A stretch of 64,000 bases of DNA from Warburgia ugandensis (GCA_035236585.1 CP141138.1:29399437-29463436), one strand, 5' to 3'; numbered from the stretch's first letter, positions 1 to 11,980 are shown. Translations and numbers: made by a program. The notes: a model not told the origin generated them from the letters alone.

Positions 1-3000
1 ATAGATGAGAATGTGAGGGTTGGACTGAAATCCCTCCCTGTTGCTGTCAAGGTCCTTAACAAAGAGGGCCTTCAAGGACACCGAGAGTGGCTTGTAAGTG
101 TTATTTGATGTAGTTTTATTTTTTTGTTCATTGAGTTTTTTCCTTTGATATTTTTGTATATTAATACCTTTACTAAGTCTGATGTTTAGTCTTCTTGTGT
201 TTGATAACTCAGACAGAGGTTAATTTTCTAGGGCAGCTGAGGCATCCAAACTTGGTCAAGTTGATTGGATATTGCTGTGAGGATGACCATAGGTTACTGG
301 TCTATGAGTTTATGTTCCGAGGAAGCCTAGAGAACCACTTGTTCCGAAGTACGTAGCTGTGTTTCTTGCTCTTGTATTCTTATTACTGTCATTTTGGAAC
401 CTCCTTGCCCTTAACATATATCTCTTTAGTTCCAAAAGGGTAAATACTCTTGTTCATAAGCAATAAAATTTGTATTATGGATACATCTAAGCTGATCGTT
501 GGTGGAACACGCAAGGTGTTTTCGTCTTATCTGGATGAGCTTTGCCCACTTATAAGACTATATGAGTTATTGGTTGTTCTTTGACCAACTTCCTCTGCTT
601 TAGAGTTTTTTACTCTATCCTGCGAAGGTGTATCACACCAAACAGGTCATCTCTATAGGTGACACTTTGGACCTTCTCATGAACATAATCCTGCAACCCG
701 CCTGCCACCTGAAATGGTGATCTTATACAAAAACCTCCTTGTGGGAGCTGTTAAACGTCAATTAATTTGGAGATCTCCATTGCTATTAAAAGACAATGCA
801 ACTAAAAGACATCGATAGCACACTTGCTTTTAAGTTTCCTTAGGGTGCTCCAGGTCTTCAACCTTCTGCCATCTGAAATTTGTAAGAGGTGGGATGAACC
901 TTTAGTAGTTCTTTTTTGGGAAATTGTTTTGGAATGTTATTGCTCAGTCACCACCTTATCAAATCTACAATTTGAATTGTGAAATCAATGCCTTTTAGAA
1001 TTGGTCAGAATACACTGCCACTTGCTTGCACAAGGCAGTATCAGTTTCCAGTTTTATATTGTACTTGCCATATACTGTATTCCCATTTGAAATAACAAAA
1101 AAGCATGTGTGTGATGTGTTTCTCTCCCTGTACATTTGGTGTGATTTTCCATTGTCTTGCTTCTGTTTTCTGGATGTTCGTCTGACTCTTCTAGGTTAAT
1201 GAGCAGACAACAAAAAAAGTTAGCATAACCCTTTATAAGATGCACTATTTATTGTCTGTTCATTATCATCTCTTTTCTTGATTCACACCACTGTTTTTGC
1301 CTTACCTTGCCTGTTGTTTTATAATTCAGAAATTCTAGTACTGCAGAGTGCATTGGTACTTGCAAATTCTGCTGTTAAATATGCAATGCAATGTGTACAT
1401 GTTAAACAACCACTTTTCTTTTTTGTTAACAGTAAACAATGTCTGCAAAATTTTCCTTTCCCCTTATGCTATACTGTAGACCTTTCTCGCAATGCTAAGC
1501 ACCAAAAATATCATTGTAAGGGTAAGCTGTCTTGTGTTACAATTTATGTGATATACCATGCTCTTTGTGGTTTCTGGCTGCACTCACATATCATAAGAAC
1601 AATGTTAGTTTATGTATGAACCATTGATTGATTTTGGATAAACAGTTGCTTCGCAAGCTAAAGGTTCATCTTTAGCATTAGGTGTAGTTCTTTTATACAT
1701 TTTTTTTTTGTTTGGAAAAAGCTCAAAATTATATATACCTACATAAAGCAGTGATTATAGTCCATATATACAAAATCCCATAATACCCATCCCCATTACA
1801 TTTTAAACTTCCTATGATTATAAGCGCATATAGCATCCTATTGTAGTATGATAGTGATAATAACAAAAATGGGGCAGGGTTTACAGGCCAAATCCCAGAA
1901 CTTTGAGAGCTGATGCTCTGGTTGCTAAATAGTCAGCAACCTGGATAGCTTGCCTGTGTATGTGTTCAATCTGAAGGTCCTGGATGCTGTTTCACAAGCA
2001 GTAATACTACCTTGCTGTCAACTTCATCATCCATCTCTGAACGCTACTGTTCCTGAATGCCTCCACAACAATTTTCAAATCACAATCTCATAGTAAGAAA
2101 AAGTTGCCATTTCATATTCTTGAAGATGTGCCCAACCCGTTGTTAATGCTCCTTTAGATTATGCATTACTAACAATTCAGAAGGGCCCACCTTGACATGA
2201 TCCAACCGGTTCATCTAAATGCTCCTTCAGATGTGTAGTAGTTCAAAAAGCATCTCAGTTGGATGATTCTGACATGTAAGAATTTCTACTTTTGACCACA
2301 GTAAATAGATGGCTAGAATTTTCCTGATTTTAAGATGCTAGAATTTTCCAGATTTTATACTTTTTAGCTAGGAGACAATTGAAGCAACAGAAATTAGATG
2401 AATAGGTCCAATCATTCTACAAGTGGGCACTTTGCTTTGGCGGTTTTTTTTTGAGCACTTTGGTTTAGAATTATCATGTGATTTTTAGGACATGGCCCAT
2501 ATGTGGAAAGATGATTCATATCATCAGAAAAGGTGGGTCCCACCAGTACTGTTACCAACAAATCCAAATGCAAGTTTGACATTAATCCAAAGGGAATGCT
2601 AAACAGATTGGTATATGAGATACATCCATTGGCCATAAATCATTTTAAATCACTTAAATAATGGGGCCCCAGCTCTGGGTGATTTGACCAATTCATCTGA
2701 CTACTTGTGCTTTAGATGTACTGTGAATAAAAGGAATGAGAAACAGAGTGCTATATGAGGCGCATCTATTGGCCACAAATAATTTCAAATCACTTTTCCA
2801 TGATGGGGCCCAAGATTTGGGCGATCAGACACATTCATCTGATTACTCTTGCTTTGGAGGTGCCTTAAAGAAAAATGGCAATGCTTGGACCATTCTAGCA
2901 TCCCAAAAATTGTATTTTGGGTGTTTGAGTCTAGGTCATTATTTTACAAAGTTTCTAATCTGTAAGTTTCTATGAGCAAGAGTACAATTGTAGACTCTAG

Positions 3001-6000
3001 AATCTTCCACTCCACATGTTCTTTTATCTACTTGCATCCAAAGCCGGAGTAATAAGATTGAATGAGTCGGATAATTTAAAGGTGGTCCCGCAAATGTGGT
3101 CAATTTGATGAAACATATATGGTGGTTTATTAGCATTCCTCTTAGTCCAAAGGGGTGTGGAATATCATTTTTCTTTAGAATATAGGAATATGCAAGAAGA
3201 GAACGAGCTGGTATAATGGCATTCAAATGTGGTCTATGTATTAAGGGTAAACTTGTAATTTGAAAAAGAAAAGTATATGACTGAGATGCATGCAAAATAC
3301 AACTTGAATAATATAAAAAACCCAGACCACGAAGAGCAAATGTCCGTTTTGGGTTTTAAAAGGGTAAAATTCTAAATTGTAAGAGAAGGATATGAATGAG
3401 ATACATGCAAAATATGGAGTCCTGGCCTTGTATTGCAGTGGTGTGAGAAGGGGCTTTCCTGTGCTAAGTCATGGGTTCAAGCCACTCGTTGGTTTATGGT
3501 TATCCATAAAATCTGGCTTGCCTACCAAAAGGAGAAAAAAAAAGGAGATTCATGCAAAAGACAGGGAAATTGGGTTTTGAAAGTATCTAGACCATGAAAA
3601 AAAAGTGCATTTTAGCTTTTAGAGTAGTTATAGATACAGTTTTCAAGTACAAGTAAAGATTTAGAACTATTTGTAATCGGAACAATAGTCAAGGATTAAG
3701 CTGTTTTGAAATAGTGAAATTTTGCTGGCTGTTTGCAGCCTTAAAACATAGATAAAATTACATAGTTTTTGTTCTAGGATAATTTTATCCATGTTTTCAG
3801 GCTACAAATGGCAAGGCAATTTTCACTATTCTAGAATAGCTTAATCTATGATTCCTATACCCATTGCAAACGGCACCTTTCTGTATCTTCTTTATTAGGA
3901 GGCTAGGATAGTTAGTGCACTATGCAAGACTCAGTTCTCAGTTGGTACTTGTCTTACATTGTTCCCACTGGTTGCTGTGCCTGAGCTCTAGTATGGGACT
4001 TCCAGTCAGATTTTTTGCATATGTTGTTTCCTTGTCCTGAGACTAGCATGCATGACCATTAGCCTAAAAGTTATTAGGTAGAATTTAGATCACAATGGGC
4101 ACAACTTGAGTAGAACATCAAAAGGTCTTCATTGATTAAGGCTCATGTTTGTCTTATTTTACTCTTTCCTGTGGTGTACGAAGCCCCATGCATGCAGGGG
4201 TCTGGGGAAGGGGCGGACCACAAGGGTCAATGGTACACAGCCTTACCTTGCATTTTGCAAGAGGCTGTTTCCACGCCTTGAATCCATGACCTCAAGCTCA
4301 CACGACGACAACTTTACCATTGTGCCAAGGCTCTCCTTCGAGAACCGGTACATCTATCAGAAAAATAGAATGTTGGGCATGATGCACGTTTCAGATTTAA
4401 GAAATAAACTATATTTTGTTGAGCTGTGGTGACATAAAGCTATAAACACGTGTTCATGGCCATATTTTTTGAAGATTTTCTCTCTTATACTTCCACGCTT
4501 GTCTTCAAGCTGTCAAGCTAACAAAGCTTCTCTTGCTTGAGACATTCAGAGGCAGCTGTTCCATTATCTTGGGCAACGAGAATGATGATAGCACTTGGAG
4601 CTGCCAAAGGACTTGCTTTCCTTCACAATGCTGAAAGGCCTGTTATCTACCGGGACTTCAAGACCTCAAATATATTGTTGGACTCTGTTAGTGGTCTTTC
4701 TTAAGTTCACAAATCCAAAAAACTTTGTTTCGAGATTTAAAGAAAGATGTATGTGATCCTTTTGACTTTTTTTCCTTGGTTCTCTTTGCATCTTCACAGG
4801 ATTATACGACCAAACTTTCTGACTTTGGACTTGCAAAAGCTGGACCTCAAGGAGATGAGACCCATGTATCAACGCGTGTAATGGGCACCTATGGTTATGC
4901 TGCACCAGAATATGTGATGACTGGTATGGCCTGCAGACCTTTAGGAATTTATTTATTTATTTATTTTCAGTGTTTTTTCCAATTGCTGATAAATGAAACT
5001 TGATGCAACTTGCTTGATGAGAAAGTTGACATATTTTCTGTGTGAAATTACATTGACAGATTATTTTTTCAATGACCTTGCTTTTTTGTTTGAGATGGTT
5101 ATACTACATGGACAAATTTTATATGCCCCAATTTTTAAATGCTAGAAATATGCACCCACGTTTGGATTATCATCTTAGAAAGGGGGCATTGATGTACAAT
5201 GATGAACCAACTCTGGGTTTCTTGTGTTTCTGCCAGTTGTTAATCACTTTGTGAGAAAGATTGGAGTAGTAAGTGCTTCAGCCACAAGTCCCGGATGTTA
5301 TTACTTGGGCAACTTTATTCCAATCTGCCATGTCTTGAGTAAAGTAATTACTTATCGCTAATTTTATAGTCTTTTATTACCAGTGTATTAGTCTCCCAGT
5401 TACTTACTAAATGTTGTGTATTTCTTCTAAGGTATAGATGTAGGCCTTGATAATTACATGCAAGCGGTCTTTTTCCAGTAAGCAGATTATCTCCTATCAC
5501 AGGTGTTGCTTGTCTTCTTAGACATCTATGAATTGTTTTCTTGATCCTGCCCATGCACATTTGGGTCATGCACAGATGCAGAATTGCCACCCTATGATTC
5601 AAGTCCTATCTTGCCGAAGCACATGGAATATTATTTTGTAATTAAAGTGAAATATCATGGAGAAAAGTCGCATGAGTCATATAATTCACTTGAGTATGAG
5701 GAAATTTTTCCTTTTTCACTGGTACCACAGATTTATGTAGTTGCCTGTTGAATTGAAAATGCAGGTGGGAAGCTAAAGTTTTGACTTGTTGTAAGGTCCT
5801 ATCTTGATATAATAAATGTGGAATTGGATCTTATATATTGATTGAGGCTTCTGATATAGTGAGTGCCGAGTTGGTCACAGTGATAGACACCCACACCCAC
5901 ATATCTATGCGTACATGTTGTATTGTATTATATTTCACTGTTTAGAAGAAAATAGAAGTCTTATATCATACCATTCAGTCTGTGCTGGTCATCTGGCTTC

Positions 6001-7401
6001 CTATTGCTCTGCGGTTCTCCATTTCAATCTTTTTTATTTACTTATGAGCTGACAAATGCATGCAGGAACGTAATGAATGTGCAAAAGTATGTCTTGATTC
6101 ACACAATGAATGCATATCGACATCTCCTCTTCCATTGTAGTAAATGGATACATTTAAAAAATTTTAAATTTAGCATACACTGCATGAGAAGCTGAAAAAT
6201 GGCTTCCTGAATGTCTCATTTTTTATTTTTTTGTTTTTTAGTAGTGCGGAGTGTAACTTGAATTAAACATTATGGAAGTGATCTTTTTGCACTACATACT
6301 AGGAAATTCACTCTTGGAAACCTTTTTGGATCTGTCCCAATTTTGTGCCCATCTGCTATGCGAAGGAAGATTGTTTGAATGACTGGAAACGCTTGTCAAT
6401 GATTCCTTTCCTCTTGTATTAAGAGTGATCAATTTCTTCTTGTTTATGTTTGTTTCTGAAAAAAGGTTAAAACAGTTCTCTATTCAGGAATAACTTCAGA
6501 AGGTTTCTGCATGATCTGTGAATGTCTTGGTAGAAGATTGACTTGTTACTCAGGTTTATTTGTTTTTAAGTGGTTAATTGAATGAGAAATTCTCCACTTC
6601 CTAGTGAATCAAGACACCTTGCCCCCTAGTTTATTGACACATAGGCAATGGCCGCACCCTTGTGCATTCATCCATCTGATCAACCATGAATTAACACTTG
6701 CTGCTTGAAGTGCATGTTCTTAGCCTCAGAATCTACAGAAGACTGCCATACTTTAGGCACTAATGGCGGAAGAATCTACAAATGGCTCCTACAACTTCCA
6801 AATTCTATTTATGATTATATACGAATGCTAGTTCTTGATGCAATTCAGGCTCATCTTTTAATGCATTTAACTTTTGAAACTAGACCGTTCCAAAGGCAGA
6901 ACTTGTACTCCTAAGTTGATGTGCATTATGTGACTTGAATGATCAGGTCATCTAACTGCCAGGAGCGATGTCTACAGCTTTGGTGTTGTCCTTCTTGAGC
7001 TATTGACAGGCAGACGTTCTGTGGATAAAACCCGCCCGAGCAAGGAGCAGAGCTTGGTCGATTGGGCTCGTCCTAAGCTAAATGACAAGCGAAAGTTGCT
7101 GCAGATAATCGACCCGAGATTGGAAAATCAGTATTCTGTGAGGGCTGCACAGAAAGCCTGCAGCTTGGCATACTACTGTCTGAGCCAGAACCCCAAGGCC
7201 AGGCCACTAATGAGTGATGTGGTAGAGACACTGGAACCGTTGCAAAGCGGCAGTGCAGGCGAAGGCCCAACATTCAGCCCAGTTGTGACCAGACAAGTTG
7301 ATTATCCTATACACAGAAGGTATGCAGCCAATGATGCAGTTTGCAGGTCCCCAAATCCTAACTGTGCCCCAGGTGGTCCTGCTGCTTGTAGGGTGAGATG
7401 A
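1..7401 (+). CDS. PBL8: PBL8-like receptor-like cytoplasmic kinase (RLCK-VII), 5' partial
   Basis: Serine/threonine kinase of the RLCK-VII (PBS1-like) subfamily, whose members usually act at the plasma membrane below receptor kinases in immunity and growth. The coding sequence joins 1-93, 213-348, 4550-4686, 4800-4923 and 6947-7401: 945 bases in one frame, giving 314 residues and a TGA stop, with GT-AG introns throughout. Visible landmarks are VAVK (catalytic Lys17), alpha-C Glu33 in TEVNFLGQL, the catalytic loop YRDFKTSN (Asp112), SDFGLAK (Asp130), the activation segment [15 protein letters not shown], and the conserved [17 protein letters not shown]. The C-terminus [18 protein letters not shown] matches the tail I recall for Arabidopsis PBL8 (At5g01020), which separates it from RIPK or PBL34-36. 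The N-terminus, including the glycine loop and any acylation site, lies before base 1; about 95 residues are missing compared with the ~410-residue Arabidopsis protein. All catalytic residues that can be seen are intact, so the gene looks functional. Orthology rests on remembered sequence, not a search. Confidence 0.93.
2592..2875. repeat. Two-copy ~140-bp diverged tandem repeat in PBL8 intron 2
   Basis: Units at about 2592-2731 and 2732-2875 share, in the same order, 'ggaatg..aaacag', 'tatatgag', 'cat.tattggcca', 'tttcaaatcact', 'atggggccc' and 'cattcatctga'. By eye they are roughly three quarters identical. Fragments of a similar unit ('gggcccaccttgacatgatcc', 'ggttcatct..atg') appear at about 2180-2245, so the array was probably longer. 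The function is unknown. Confidence 0.75.
3413..3544 (+). mobile_element. tRNA-like SINE with 15-bp target-site duplication
   Basis: About 132 bp, flanked by near-identical 15-mers at 3398-3412 (gagatacatgcaaaa) and 3545-3559 (gagattcatgcaaaa), which differ at one base. Inside is an A-box-like segment (ttgcagtggtgtgag), a good B-box (gggttcaagcc), and an A-rich tail ending the unit (ggagaaaaaaaaa). This is the layout of a tRNA-derived SINE inserted by LINE machinery. A related sequence lies at about 57158-57290. I do not recognise it as a named family. Confidence 0.72.
3663..3877. mobile_element. Foldback MITE (~215 bp) in PBL8 intron 2
   Basis: A near full-length inverted repeat. The left arm (about 3663-3760) matches the reverse complement of the right arm (about 3779-3877) over roughly 100 bp. 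Shared stretches include 'gattaagct', 'aatagtgaaa', 'aaaacat.gataaaatta' and, at the ends, 'tttg.aat.gg'. The right end read inward is ggtgccgtttgcaatggg, a start typical of plant MITEs. Both sides are flanked by ttt, which is too short and simple to prove a TSD, so I do not assign a superfamily; PIF/Harbinger or hAT are possible. No coding capacity. Confidence 0.8.
4160..4345 (-). mobile_element. Au-type SINE in PBL8 intron 2
   Basis: On the + strand it reads 'ggtctggggaaggggcgg', 'cacagccttaccttgcattt', 'gcaagaggctgtttccacg', 'cttgaatccatgacctc' and 'tttaccattgtgccaagg', the reverse complement of the plant Au SINE as I remember it. The element therefore points left; its B-box is the complement of 'cttgaatcc'. 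The 5' (right) end is near 4340; the 3' (left) end is near 4160 and not sharp. I could not find a clear TSD, so the boundaries are approximate. A second copy lies at 56816-56999. Confidence 0.8.
4924..6946 (+). other. PBL8 intron 4 (2.0 kb)
   Basis: Donor GTATGG follows ACT-G (first base of Gly164) and the acceptor ends at 6946 (gatcag), completing GGT. The sequence between is AT-rich with only short chance reading frames. I see no mobile element or RNA gene in it. Joining the flanking exons restores the plant kinase sequence [17 protein letters not shown] exactly in frame, which supports the boundaries. Confidence 0.88.
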
Positions 7402-7900
7402 GTAGCTTGTTGCAAGCACGCTTGCGTCTTGCAAATGCACTCGCTCGTGTGTATTCAGTATGCCTGGTAAAGGGCTTGTTCTATATTGTTCAGAAATTTA
7501 TAACTACAACAAACGTTTGTGATCAACGGTCTGGACATGCTTGTAAAGAAGCATATTCTCGAGTGCTCATCAACTTGTGTTTGCTTCGACTTTTCCTCTC
7601 ACCCTGAGGGACAGTGGAGATTCCTCCTTTAATTGCTTTCTTTCAATTAATGCATTCGGTTGTCGAAATATTCCTAAGAGTCAATGCAAGCAACTATCGT
7701 AAGAAAGTGCGTTCAAATCTTTGAATGACACCTTAGTTGAATCTGTTGGCAAAGAATATCATCATTAAGACCTTATCCCAATTAGGGGTCAGCTGGTAAA
7801 GAGTATGGAGAATTTTTAATTTTTTCCCTGACGATAGTCAGCTTTGCTCTAATTAGTTGGAGATGATGGATTGCTACTTCTGTTTAATAAAAGCTAGTAG
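7402..7900 (+). other. Probable PBL8 3' UTR and downstream flank
   Basis: This follows the TGA at 7399-7401. No further coding signal. 'aataaa' occurs in the stretch tttaataaaagc near 7885, a possible polyadenylation signal, though plant signals are loose and an earlier site is just as possible. The LINE-tail fragment at about 7752-7788 lies inside this stretch. Confidence 0.45.
7752..7788 (-). mobile_element. 3'-tail fragment of an RTE-type LINE
   Basis: The + strand reads 'tcatcattaagacc', 'ttatcccaattaggggtcagct'-like sequence. This is the reverse complement of the 3' end of the LINE at 63420-64000 ('..catcaagaccgtatccc', 'aattaggggttggcc'). Only the last ~37 bases are present, so it is a severely 5'-truncated copy or a SINE that shares the LINE tail. 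It lies ~350 bp past the PBL8 stop. Confidence 0.6.
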
Positions 7901-8364
7901 CTTGCTCCAATGCTTGTGCCATTGCCCAAGGAGTCTCTCACATAAGGTGATCAGGTTTGGAGGCTGTGCTGCATGTGGGTATATGTCTAACTTTAAAAAA
8001 TATAAAAAATAAAACAGTAGTAGCAGTTATCTTTTGTCGTTTGCTGGTTGAATGAGACATAGATGAAGGGAAATCATAAGGAAGGTCAAAGGGATGTTTT
8101 TCATTTTGAGAAAATGATGGATTCTCATTAGATGGGCCCTAGAATAAGAAAAGGACAAAGGGATTATTTATTACGGATTACATGCCACAAGCTCAACAAC
8201 TGATCAAAGAGAGATAAGTTTGAGAGGGAATATCTCTTTAAACCACTGGGAGAGTGCATGTGATGGTCATGTTGATCCTAGGGCTATTGATGCATTGGGG
8301 CAATTCTTATTCAATTAATGGCTTATGAGGATGGGTCCTTGTCAATTTCTTTGAACCGACTAAA

Positions 8365-8840
8365 AGAAAGCACTTGAGGTCCATAATTCCTGCAGAGATC
8401 TAGTTTTTACTTCAATTACTAAGTGGGATGGAACTCGAATTTTGTACCCACTTAACCATTCCTATACTACGAAGTGGAAAAACAACATGAAAGCAAACGT
8501 AAATGATTTACATAAATGCAAATAAGATAAGGAACAGACGAGTGCCTTAGTGTCCAACAAATTGTCAAGTCTTGGCTTGTTAACCAGGCCTACCTTAAAA
8601 AGAAGAAAAAGGATGTGAAAATAAACACGAAATATATGGAAATTTAAATTTAACAAAAAAAAAGGCGGCTTAGTGGTCCAGTGGGTTGTTGAGTCCTGCA
8701 TCCATAACCAAGTACAACCTAAAAAAGAGAAGATTGTAATAATTTAAAATAAAGCACTTAGGTCCACAATTTAACCAGAGATTTAAGTTTTGCCTCAGTT
8801 ACTAAGTGGAAAGCAACTTGAAGATTGCACCTGCTTAGCC
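8365..8840. repeat. Degenerate direct repeat flanking two tRNA-like segments
   Basis: A ~90-bp sequence at 8366-8459 ('aaagcacttgaggtcca', 'ttactaagtggg', 'acccacttaacc') recurs at about 8751-8838 ('aaagcacttaggtcca', 'ttactaagtgg', 'acctgcttagcc'). Between the copies are two related ~70-bp segments, 8538-8612 and 8663-8733. Each starts 'cttagtg.tcca' and ends in an A/G-rich run, like tRNA-derived SINE monomers. The rest of 7.9-9.9 kb shows nothing recognisable. Confidence 0.5.
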
Positions 8841-9911
8841 TAAAAGAGTAGGCTTTACTTGTCTAACGGCATTTTGGTGGTGGTTAGTACATTAGATATG
8901 TGGAGGGGTGATTCGTTGTGAGGTTATAAAGAGAGATTATGTTAAGCGGGGAGTACAAAGAACTCAACACCCACTAAGGCAGTGAACATAGATTCCTAGG
9001 GGTTGATAATAGCTTTCTTAAAGGTTGAAGTACAAGTAGCATACTACTGTCTCTTGTGAACTATATGCATGTGTAATTCTAGGCTTCTCTTTGGACGTCA
9101 ATGTTACTGAAGTACCAAATCTGGTCCAGGAAGTAAACACATAGAGAACCCCAAAGTGATGTACGCTGAAAAAATACAGAAGCAACTATGATGAAGGTTT
9201 GGGAATTTTTCAGAAAGTTGAAATAGTTAAAGAATATGAAATGATTAAACTAGACCAGCAAAAGGGGAGGTTAGGACTGATTAGCTTTTCAATTCAGCTA
9301 CAGTGTGAACTGGAGTTTAGCTAAAGCTTAGGTAGGTTAAACTAAACTAGAAAGGAAATATGCTAAAGCTAAACTTATCATGAGAATTACAGCAAAGTAC
9401 ATAAAACTATAACAAAATAAGCATGATAGCAAAAAACTAAACCAAAAAAGAAAAAATTCAATATATTAATAAGAAATTAGCTCAGGGAATGCTCTACATC
9501 CCTACCCTCAAGTGGAAGTTACCCTCTTCAAGCTTTTCTGAGCTCCAAGGTTTATTTTCGAAAAGCAAGAGCGTCACTCAGCTTTTATTGTATGTTAAAG
9601 GAATGCACTTACATTTATTTCCTTATTACTACAATACCTGTCTCTTATAGTCCTTGGGAGAAAGGCCCCTTCCTTGTTCAGACATTGTTGACTAAAAATA
9701 AGGTGTAACAAAGGATATGGATCAAAATAGAAGTTTGAGTTTAGCGTTACGTTGGTGGTTGAGATTGTATGCATCAATGTTCTTAATATTATACCGGATC
9801 TAGTATCGGCTTTGGCCGGACATGTAATGCACAGGGAGCATATACCTTATCAGCCAGTATTTGAATTAAGTAAATTAAAAATCTAAACAAAAAGTAAAGA
9901 AAAGAAAATTT

Positions 9912-10195
9912 CAAAATAAAATAAAATCTTTTAATAATCTTAAAAAAGGGTTCACATTAATTGGTTTTGATAACATCAAATCTATTATTATTTCACCGTC
10001 TTTGCAGTTTTATCAATTAAAACTACTAAACATATTATGAAAGTGTAATCCCACAAAATAAAATAAAATCTTTTAATAATCTTAAAAAAGGGTTCACATT
10101 AATTGGTTTTGATAACATCAAATCTATTATTATTTCACCGTCTTTGCAGTTTTATCAATTAAAACTACTAAACATATTATGAAAGTGTAATCCCA
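9912..10195. repeat. Perfect 142-bp tandem duplication
   Basis: Copy 1 is 9912-10053 and copy 2 is 10054-10195. Reading base by base I see no difference between them ('caaaataaaataaaatc' ... 'gaaagtgtaatccca'). Identity over the whole unit implies a recent event or an assembly duplication. The unit is AT-rich, with no open reading frame or known motif. Confidence 0.93.
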
Positions 10196-11909
10196 TAAAG
10201 GATGCCCCTCTGTTGAGTATTTGGGGTTTGTTTCTTCTATAAAAGAAAAAAACTCACATAACCGTATAGGATGAGGTTTCTTTGAAGCTTAGCAAATATC
10301 AACAATGTCTACCACTAGCAAAAAGTCGCTTATCCTAGTATTTCTATTTATCTTTGGAGCTGCCACTTGAGGATCGACGGAGTTCTCATAGAAACAAAAA
10401 CCGTCTCATTTCCCATATGTATTTTTGTTTTTGGGCAGATCTTCAAAGAAAGTTGGTGAATTTGGTCAACAGTTGATAAGAATAGAGATCTATCTCAAGT
10501 TCCTTTGGGCTTTTGACTTTTTGGAAGATTTGGAGATAAAGGAGTTTCAGAATTCATTCCCAAGTTATGGAATCCTAGGGCTTCCAATCAACGAATTATC
10601 TGCCATAGGCACCCTTCTTTTTCTTTTAGGAAGTGCATTGGGTGTTTAGGATGATGCTGGGCCGACATAATACCAACGGATGATCATGTCACACCTGGAA
10701 GCAATGTAGGCTTACCCCAAAATACAACTACTTAGCAAGTCGACTTAGCAGGCAAGCTCTAATTTCGGACAATTTGCAAGCACATCTGGCAGTGACTCGG
10801 TCTGGCACAAGTAAGTGGCTAACACATCCGAGCATTTGATCACCAACAAGTGTGTAGCACACCCGGCAAAGACACCAGTAGCAGTTCTTACCACCTTATT
10901 TCTGGCTTTGTATCATTCAACTCACGTTTTCTTCAGGTGATATATCACCCCCCAACCCATGTGAGATTATCACTGGCCTAACACATATCTCACCTATCAA
11001 GAGTGAGAAATCAGCGTACGACAAATCACCTCAAGGTTACCTCGTTGACTTGTTTGGATTAGTGAACTCTCACCCCTAAAATTTTAGAAAGGAAGAATTT
11101 ATTGAAAGAAGCCTCTACCATGCATTAAATAAAGGAAATGAGAGAGAACTTCTCCCTCTTATCAAGCATTAAATCTTAACTCCTATACATATTCCAATTT
11201 ATGTATGAGAATGATTGTTTAAACCATTTCTCACAGTAGACATTGACCCATGTGCAGCTTTTGTAAAAGATTTGATATGGTCCCTTAGTGTCCGGGGGCA
11301 CACCCGAAGCATTGCAAGTGCCCGCGTCCAAGTTTCTTTGCTTATAAAAGCAGGCCATGTCTATCCATTTAGAACTTCTACCACCTTTGGCTCTTTCTTC
11401 CAACTTTTCTTGGATACCAATTTTTCCTTCACTATTGGTGCAGGCCAGGGAAGATTTTTCTTCTTTTTCCTTTGCGAGAAATTGTTCTCCTAATCGGTTG
11501 GGAACCTATCTGTAAGAAACATGATTTTCAAGAAGATGGGAACCTGGGAGAGAGGTTAGCCTACCATGGAGAGAGGATGAAGGTATGTATGTGTATCTCC
11601 TTCATAAACCTATAATGACGTGTTTTTGTCCACCCAATATGCTATGTAATCTTTCCTCATGATTTGAATTTACTTTTACAATTTGTTTTGAATGCAATCA
11701 TGTAAGCCCGAGGACGTCTGTGCTTGCCTCCTTTGAGGGTGATCCCACCCCATGAGCATATTTGCTAGGGTGGAGTGACACGAGGGCTATCTTGTATATG
11801 TTTTGTGTGTTTCTAAGTAGAGAGTAATGTTTTGCTGATCATCATGTAGTATCTTGTTTCAGTTGTTTCAGTTGAAGTAACCTTTTGCTTTAGCTGTGTT
11901 TCTTTGATG

Positions 11910-11911
<2 letters not shown>
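10196..11911. other. Gene-free spacer, possibly old LTR-derived
   Basis: No gene family recognised. A 74-residue open frame at 10425-10649 has no domain I know. A TATA-like stretch 'cttataaaagcagg' at about 11340 and clustered 'cacccgg..aagac' phrases at 10780-10880 resemble a decayed LTR, but no partner repeat or terminal TG..CA pair was found. Confidence 0.35.

Positions 11912-11977
<66 letters not shown>
11912..11977. repeat. (CA)33 microsatellite
   Basis: An uninterrupted CA dinucleotide run of 66 bases. Being long and perfect, it is expected to be length-polymorphic. Confidence 0.98.

Positions 11978-11980
<3 letters not shown>

Larger units (their letters stand above)
349..4549 (+). 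other. PBL8 intron 2 (4.2 kb), rich in repeats
   Basis: Donor GTACGT at 349 and acceptor TTCAG ending at 4549. It splits a codon after the [11 protein letters not shown] segment; joining A348 with AG 4550-4551 restores Lys77 and the reading frame. The intron holds a ~140-bp tandem repeat (2592-2875), a tRNA-like SINE (3413-3544), a foldback MITE (3663-3877) and an Au-type SINE (about 4160-4345). I see no coding sequence between these; 400-2100 looks like plain AT-rich intron. The neighbouring introns 94-212 and 4687-4799 are short and ordinary. Confidence 0.9.

Noticed and set aside
3425-3500. A tRNA gene suggested by A- and B-box-like segments
   Set aside because: No acceptor stem or cloverleaf can be drawn, and the unit has an A-rich tail and TSD, so it is a SINE.
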